NCBI GenBank assembly: GCA_016198805.1
Contig: JACQHU010000123.1
Span: forward strand, 1-18,980
DNA length: 18,980 bases
Reading direction: 5' to 3'
Source of the DNA: Armatimonadota bacterium
GTDB taxonomy: Bacteria > Sysuimicrobiota > Sysuimicrobiia > Sysuimicrobiales > Humicultoraceae
Both the position numbers and the translations under genes were made by a program. Shown here one piece after another: positions 15,191 through 18,980 of this stretch; the stretch's first letter is position 1; every line of letters starts with the position of its first letter. Below the pieces are notes generated by a model, which searched no databases, was not told the DNA's origin, and worked only from the letters and a program-made list of their open reading frames with translations.

Positions 15191-16159
15191 ATGCGACGCG
15201 TGATCCTACTGGCCATCATGGTGGCACTGGGCGCCGGCATTCTTCCGGCCGCCGCGCAGCAGCGCACGTTCCTGGCCATCGCCACCGGCGGGACGGCGGG
15301 TGTGTACTTCCCGCTGGGGGCGGCGCTGGCCGAAATGTGGAGCGGCAGGGTGCCCAACGTGCAGGCCACGGCCCAGACGTCCGGCGCGTCGGTGGCCAAC
15401 ATCCGCCTGCTGCAGCGCGGCGACGTCGCCATCGCGTTCGTGCAGAACGACATCACCTACTATGCCTTCCATGGCACCGAGATGTTCATGGACCGCATCG
15501 CCAACAAGCCGCAACCGGCGGCCACCCTCCGCGGCATGGCGATGCTGTATCCGGAAACGATTCAGGTCGTGACGCTGCGGTCGAAGAACATCAACAGCAT
15601 CGCCGACCTGCGGGGCAAGCGCATTGCCGTCGGCGCGCCCGGGAGCGGCACCGAGGTCAACGCGCGCCAGATCCTTCGCGCCTTCGAACTCGGCTACTAC
15701 AACACGCGCCCCGACTTCCTGAACTTTGCCGAGGCCGCCGACCAGTTAAAGGATGGGGTGGTGGACGGGGCCTTCATCACGGCGGGCTTTCCCACGGCCG
15801 CGGTGCAGGACATCGCCTCCGGCCGAGACCTGAAGATCTTGCCTATTCCACGGGACGTCGTCGAGCAACTCCGCGAGACCTATCCCTACTACACGCACGT
15901 CACGATTCCGGCCAATACGTATCGCGGGCAGATAGAGCCTGTGGAGACCACCGCCGTCATGGCGATGCTCGTCACCCGCCAGGACGTCGAGGAGCACCTG
16001 ATCTACGCGCTGACGGCAGCACTGTGGGACAACGTGGATCGGTTGCGGGTGGCGCATGCGCGCGGCCGGGATGTGACCGCCTTGACCGCGCGGCGCGGGA
16101 TGCCGATCACGATGCACGCGGGCGCATTGCGCTACTACCGGGAGCGCGGCATCAAATAG
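15191..16159 (+). CDS. TAXI family solute-binding protein (TRAP transporter type)
   Basis: A 322-residue secreted protein. The signal peptide (1-22) ends near AAAQQ. The TAXI family marks are FLAIATGGTAGVYFPLGAALAEMW, TSGASVANIRLLQRGDVAIAFVQND, LRGKRIAVGAPGSGTEVNARQIL and the C-terminal GALRYYRERGIK. TAXI proteins bind solutes such as glutamate or other carboxylates and normally work with a fused DctQM-type TRAP permease, which is not seen here. The ATG at 15191 has GGGGGGAG (about 15177-15184) upstream. It follows the ABC-type binding protein by 26 bases and is probably in the same riboswitch-controlled transcript. The next gene follows after 7 bases. Confidence 0.92.
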   Translation: MRRVILLAIMVALGAGILPAAAQQRTFLAIATGGTAGVYFPLGAALAEMWSGRVPNVQATAQTSGASVANIRLLQRGDVAIAFVQNDITYYAFHGTEMFMDRIANKPQPAATLRGMAMLYPETIQVVTLRSKNINSIADLRGKRIAVGAPGSGTEVNARQILRAFELGYYNTRPDFLNFAEAADQLKDGVVDGAFITAGFPTAAVQDIASGRDLKILPIPRDVVEQLRETYPYYTHVTIPANTYRGQIEPVETTAVMAMLVTRQDVEEHLIYALTAALWDNVDRLRVAHARGRDVTALTARRGMPITMHAGALRYYRERGIK

Positions 16160-16166
16160 AGCGCCC

Positions 16167-17033
16167 GTGGAGGCTCCCGGCGCACTGCAGGAGATGACAG
16201 GCACGTCCGTGACGCGACGCGACTCGTTCGAACGGCTGAAGGCCGGCCCGGCACTCTTCTCCGGCCTGCCCGGGGAAGAGGTGCGTCTTGAGGCCCTGAC
16301 GGCGCACCTGACAGCGCGGGGATTCGAGGGTGGAGTCTATGTCGCGACCCCGGATGGAGAGGGCGTCCTGTGGATCCGCACCGGCGCGCCCCAGGACGCC
16401 TGGGTCTTCGAAGCGGACGGGGCTGAGGCCCTCATCGGCGCGAACGGATTCGAACGGCTCCGGCAGATGGCGGCGCGGGGTGCGATCAGCGTGATCGCCG
16501 GCGCTGTTCCGGCGCCACCCATGGCCGCGGCCGCGCCTGTGCCCCCGGCCGCTGCGCCTGCGCCCTCTGCCGCTGCGCCTGCGCCCCCGGTCGCGGCATT
16601 CGCCGCCGCCCCTGCGGCTGCGGGGCCGGGTCCGCCCGCTGAGCCCCACGCCGCCGCAGCGTCCGACGTCCTGACCCTGCCCGTGCCGGGACCACCGGCC
16701 TCCGGTGCCGGGACCTCCGTGCAGATCGAGCCCCCGCCGCACCCGTGGCCGGCCATCCTGGAGGAAGTCGCCGAGCGTGTGGCGCGCCACCGCGGGCCGA
16801 AGCTGGCCGGCCGGTTTACCTCGGCGCTGCAGAACGCCCTGACCCCGCACGGCGGGCACGTCGAAGAGAGACGGATCACCGTGCCGCCCCTGCCCGAATC
16901 CACCTGGCGCGGCATCGTCGAGGCCGCCTGCGCGCCGATCGTGGCCATCGCCGGACGGGCCTTTGTGGATCGCACCATCGCCGCCGCAGAGCGGAAGGTC
17001 ACGGGCGCAGGCGAGGAGGCCCGGGTGAGGTGA
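16167..17033 (+). CDS. Uncharacterised two-domain protein with Ala/Pro-rich linker
   Basis: A 288-residue protein, not recognised with confidence. Residues about 20-112 form an alpha/beta module (LEALTAHLTARGFEGGVYVA, GEGVLWIRTGAPQDAWVFEADG, NGFERLRQMAARGAISVIAG) reminiscent of DUF4388/PATAN-type signalling domains. Residues about 113-190 are a linker almost entirely of A, P, G and V, partly encoded by an 18-bp repeat. Residues about 190-280 form a compact, probably helical domain (WPAILEEVAERVARHRG, KLAGRFTSALQNAL, WRGIVEAACAPIVAIAGRAFVDRTI). No signal peptide is seen, so it is probably cytoplasmic. GTG 16167 is the first start; ATG 16194 and GTG 16209 are alternatives. It stands between the TAXI gene and a membrane protein gene with almost no gaps, so it is in an operon. 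Confidence 0.75.
   Translation: MEAPGALQEMTGTSVTRRDSFERLKAGPALFSGLPGEEVRLEALTAHLTARGFEGGVYVATPDGEGVLWIRTGAPQDAWVFEADGAEALIGANGFERLRQMAARGAISVIAGAVPAPPMAAAAPVPPAAAPAPSAAAPAPPVAAFAAAPAAAGPGPPAEPHAAAASDVLTLPVPGPPASGAGTSVQIEPPPHPWPAILEEVAERVARHRGPKLAGRFTSALQNALTPHGGHVEERRITVPPLPESTWRGIVEAACAPIVAIAGRAFVDRTIAAAERKVTGAGEEARVR
16548..16586 (+). repeat. Duplicated 18-bp unit inside the Ala/Pro linker
   Basis: GCCGCTGCGCCTGCGCCC occurs at 16548-16565 and again at 16569-16586, offset by 21 bases so the reading frame is kept. It encodes Ala-Ala-Ala-Pro-Ala-Pro and indicates that the linker has grown by in-frame duplication. Confidence 0.8.
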
Positions 17034-17034
17034 C

Positions 17035-17811
17035 GTGAGGGGATTCTTCCTGGTGGTGATGCTGGTCTGCATCCTAGTCGCCGCCGCGGCGTACACGTAC
17101 GGGTCTGAGGCGGCGAGCCCCCGGGCCAGGCTCCTTCGACACCTCCTGGGCACGGCCGTGCAGATCGTCGCGCCGCTGATCGCCGGGTTCGGCTGTCTGG
17201 GGGCCAGACGTGCCTACGCGCCGGGGGACCGCGAGCGGCTGGTCTGGACGACCGGGGCCGTGGCCGCGTTCGCCTGGTTCGTGGGACGCGTGGTCTTCGC
17301 GGGCTATCAGTGGTGGGGCGGTACGGCGCTTCCCTCGCCCTCGATCGCCGATGGCTTCTTCGTGGTGTTCTACCTGCTGCTGGGTCTGGCGCTCTGGCTG
17401 GAGATCCGTCTGGTCTCGCCGATGGTGGATCGCCGGATTCGTCTGGCGCTGCTGGGCCTGGGCGTGGCGGCGTGGGCGGTCGGGTTTTCAGTGGTGATGG
17501 CTCCGATTCTCACCAGCCCGGTGCCGATGACCAAGAAAGCCCTCGCGGCCTTCTACCCGACGGCCGCGGTGTTTCTCATCCCGGCCGGCCTGATTCCCGC
17601 GCTGAGCTTCCGCGGCGGGACATCGGCGTACGTGTGGGTGGCTGTCGCGCTGGCGGCCGTGTGTCTGGCGGTCGCGAGCCTGGGATACACCCTGTTGACG
17701 CGGTACGACCTGTACTCTGACGTGCACAGCATCAACGCCCTCTGGGTCGCCGGCTTTCTGCTCCTGGCGCTCGGCGGCTTCTGGCAGCAACGGGTGCAGG
17801 AGGAGGTGTGA
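17035..17811 (+). CDS. Integral membrane protein, about eight helices, MASE-like
   Basis: A 258-residue polytopic protein. Hydrophobic segments lie at about 3-21, 37-57, 69-90, 106-124, 135-157, 168-190, 197-218 and 232-250. The spacing, and phrases such as ADGFFVVFYLLLGLALWLE, a central conserved FYPTAAVFLIP and INALWVAGFLLLALGGFW near the C-terminus, resemble the membrane sensor half of bacterial GGDEF or kinase proteins. No output domain follows: the protein ends just after the last helix. I infer a sensor or anchor whose partners may be the neighbouring soluble proteins. GTG 17035 lies one base after the previous stop, with GAGG just upstream, so the genes are co-translated. Confidence 0.8.
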   Translation: MRGFFLVVMLVCILVAAAAYTYGSEAASPRARLLRHLLGTAVQIVAPLIAGFGCLGARRAYAPGDRERLVWTTGAVAAFAWFVGRVVFAGYQWWGGTALPSPSIADGFFVVFYLLLGLALWLEIRLVSPMVDRRIRLALLGLGVAAWAVGFSVVMAPILTSPVPMTKKALAAFYPTAAVFLIPAGLIPALSFRGGTSAYVWVAVALAAVCLAVASLGYTLLTRYDLYSDVHSINALWVAGFLLLALGGFWQQRVQEEV

Positions 17812-17814
17812 CGC

Positions 17815-18597
17815 GTGTCCGCCCCCGCGCGGACCGGAGTCACGCACTACGCCTGGCCAGATCACCTGGCTGTCGTCTGGAAGGCGACTGCGTCCGTCGC
17901 CGCAGCCGCGTTCGGGCCAGCCGGCTGGCAGATCGGCGTGCCTGAGCGTGTGCTCCCCGGCGGTCCGCCGGACCAGGCCGCGCTCTCTCACCTGCCGCTG
18001 CCCGGGGACCTGGTGGATCGTCTTGCCGCGCTGGAATTCGTGACCGCCGGCCTGCACACCGATTTCGTGAACCTGGAGCGATTCATCCAGCGCCTGCAGG
18101 CCGAGGGCCAGGGCGCGACGGTCCTCGTCGTCGGCGCGGGACCCGCGGTGCTGGTGGTCAGCGATCACACCCTCACCGTCGTCGAGCCACCGGCCGCACA
18201 CGGCCATGCTGTGCTCTCCCAGGCGTCAGGCTGGATCGTGCACCTGGCCGGCGCAGTGGCGCCATCGAAGGCTGCGGCGGCCCAGACCGTCGCGCAGGTC
18301 GCCGCCCCGGTGGCCTTCGGCCGCTTTCCGGCGTCGGCGCGGTTCGTCCTCTCACCGGGCGGGGATGGACGCCTGCCCGCCCAGGTGGCGGCGAAGATTG
18401 CCGCGCAAGCCGGCGAGCAGGCGCTGCGCGCGCTCCCCTTCCTGGACGGCAGCCACACGCTGGGCGAGATCGCATCCGCGTGCGGCCTGAATCCCGATCA
18501 GGTGGCCGGCATCATCGAGACCCTGCTTGCGCACAAACTGGCGCTCCGGTACTGGAGCGGGGCCCGGCCGCAGGCCGGCGCCCCGGCCCCCCGCTGA
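17815..18597 (+). CDS. Uncharacterised protein with C-terminal winged-helix-like domain
   Basis: A 260-residue soluble protein. The middle part (about 80-150; FVNLERFIQRLQAEGQGATVL, PAVLVVSDHTLTVVEP, ASGWIVHLAGAV) recalls the N-terminal module of the first gene of this cassette, suggesting shared ancestry. The C-terminal 50 residues (LRALPFLDGSHTLGEIASACGL, QVAGIIETLLAHKLALRYW) have the typical form of a short winged helix, as in DUF4388-type and other signalling proteins that end with a 'DG..t..EIA..~gL' domain. No catalytic motif is seen. GTG 17815 follows the membrane gene by three bases and has the excellent AGGAGGAGG (about 17799-17807). It ends the operon; the next transcript has its own promoter. 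Confidence 0.75.
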   Translation: MSAPARTGVTHYAWPDHLAVVWKATASVAAAAFGPAGWQIGVPERVLPGGPPDQAALSHLPLPGDLVDRLAALEFVTAGLHTDFVNLERFIQRLQAEGQGATVLVVGAGPAVLVVSDHTLTVVEPPAAHGHAVLSQASGWIVHLAGAVAPSKAAAAQTVAQVAAPVAFGRFPASARFVLSPGGDGRLPAQVAAKIAAQAGEQALRALPFLDGSHTLGEIASACGLNPDQVAGIIETLLAHKLALRYWSGARPQAGAPAPR

Positions 18598-18661
18598 CCC
18601 CCCCGGGGAGCAGAGCAGGTCTAGAATGGTGGACATCTGGGTACGAATTCTCACGCAGACC

Positions 18662-18690
18662 TTGCAAGAATGTTCCTGATGGTCTAGACT
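18662..18690 (+). promoter_or_regulatory. Promoter of the second riboswitch transcript
   Basis: TTGCAA (18662-18667), 17 bases, TAGACT (18685-18690). Transcription should start near 18697, about 40-50 bases before the aptamer. The spacer and the region just after the start carry the two halves of a perfect inverted repeat. Confidence 0.65.
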
Positions 18691-18711
18691 AAACGGGCCT
18701 CGACCATCAGG
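18675..18711. promoter_or_regulatory. Operator-like 10-bp inverted repeat around the -10 box
   Basis: CCTGATGGTC (18675-18684) and GACCATCAGG (18702-18711) are exact inverted copies 17 bases apart, one between -35 and -10 and one just after the predicted start. This is a typical place for a repressor dimer or dimer pair. GACC-ATCA-GGTC also forms a small palindrome at 18702-18713. The regulator is unknown. A transcript starting near 18697 would carry only the second half, so an RNA hairpin is less likely than a DNA site. Confidence 0.55.
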
Positions 18712-18735
18712 TCGAGAGACACAACTGCATACCGA

Positions 18736-18817
18736 CCCCGAAAATGGCAAACCCATCGTAAGGTGGGGGCGCAAAGCCGCGGGACCTTGTTTGTTGGTCG
18801 GCCGGGCTGCCGAAGGG
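18736..18817 (+). ncRNA. GEMM-I c-di-GMP riboswitch, G20 form
   Basis: GCAAACC (18747-18753), hairpin CCCATC-GTAA-GGTGGG with a GNRA loop, GGGGCGCAAAGCC ending at 18778, a short second stem GACC/GGTC, then GGCCGGGCTGCCGAAGG (18800-18816). The base before GCAAACC is G18746, the c-di-GMP-type base. The aptamer is compact. P1 is probably CCC (from 18736) with GGG (18815-18817). It is a close sister of the riboswitch at 13878 but differs at the specificity position and in the second stem. It precedes a terminator and a gene that leaves the window. Confidence 0.93.
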
Positions 18818-18824
18818 AGATGAA

Positions 18825-18862
18825 GAGTCCTCTTGGGGCAGCTCAAGAGGATTCGTCGTTTT
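18825..18862 (+). terminator. Terminator of the second riboswitch expression platform
   Basis: 18825-18837 pairs with 18842-18854 over 13 consecutive pairs (two G-U) around the loop GCAG, followed by GTCGTTTT (18855-18862). The aptamer segment GGGCTGCC (18804-18811) can pair over 8 bp (one G-U) with GGCAGCTC (18837-18844) across the terminator loop, an obvious antiterminator. Ligand should therefore favour termination. Confidence 0.8.
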
Positions 18863-18906
18863 CGGGGGGTGGCGCGGCGCGCGTCAGGCGCGGGAGGAGT
18901 CTCGGG

Positions 18907-18980
18907 ATGGCCGTCCGGAGCGCTCAGCGCACAGAACGCACAGAACCGCGAGAACGAATCGCCCGAAAAGCGCCAGACCA
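18907..18980 (+). CDS. Start of an unknown gene controlled by the second riboswitch (cut by window edge)
   Basis: ATG 18907 follows GGGAGGAG (18892-18899) at seven bases, an excellent ribosome binding site, and 44 bases after the riboswitch terminator. Twenty-four codons are visible without a stop, encoding a basic, polar start (MAVRSAQRTERTEPRERIAR and a few more residues). This is too little to identify the product. Confidence 0.7.
   Translation, partial: MAVRSAQRTERTEPRERIARKAPD

Noticed and set aside
18618..18630. TAGAAT at 18622-18627 as an additional -10 box
   Set aside because: The region 16-18 bases upstream is a run of C without any -35 resemblance; the promoter at 18662-18690 is clearly better.

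Overview
The window is about 19 kb of very GC-rich bacterial chromosome. Codons favour G/C at the third position, GTG starts are common, and genes overlap by 1-4 bases. No tRNA, rRNA, IS element, phage gene or CRISPR array is visible. The block alaS - ruvX - DUF1292 gene - mltG - yqeG resembles Firmicutes gene order, as do DUF881 and a CIRCE-controlled groEL. The TAXI and branched-chain-type binding proteins and the GC content would suit a deep-branching soil or thermal lineage near Firmicutes/Chloroflexi, such as Limnochordia or CSP1-3/Sysuimicrobiota. That placement is inference; no marker gene settles it.

Left part (1-4.4 kb): a 5' groEL fragment on the minus strand starts right behind a CIRCE operator, with no groES between. 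A DUF881 protein on the plus strand appears nearly leaderless. Between DUF881 and a minus-strand thiolase lies an approximately 170-nt structured RNA candidate with its own near-consensus promoter and terminator. Divergent promoters then serve the thiolase and an rpsU-yqeY operon, which ends at a hairpin.

Middle part (4.4-11.3 kb): a tightly packed housekeeping run on the plus strand: NUDIX hydrolase, class III aminotransferase, alanyl-tRNA synthetase, RuvX/YqgF, an acidic DUF1292 protein with its own promoter, the MltG endolytic transglycosylase and a YqeG-like HAD phosphatase.

Right part (11.3-19 kb): this is the signalling-rich part. A minus-strand protein joins an RsbRD-like N-terminal domain to a degenerate GGDEF domain. 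Opposite it are a Roadblock/LC7 protein and a TPR lytic transglycosylase. A GEMM-I cyclic-dinucleotide riboswitch follows, with A at the position that separates cGAMP-type (GEMM-Ib) from c-di-GMP-type aptamers. It leads into two orphan solute-binding proteins (branched-chain type and TAXI type) and three uncharacterised genes: a soluble two-domain protein, an 8-TM protein, and a protein with a winged-helix-like C-terminus. At the right edge is a second GEMM-I riboswitch with the ordinary G, behind a promoter straddled by a perfect 10-bp inverted repeat, leading into a gene that runs off the window.

The main candidate for something undescribed is this right-hand module: two sister riboswitches differing at the specificity base, bracketing orphan binding proteins and an unknown three-gene cassette, next to a GGDEF protein that looks catalytically dead.
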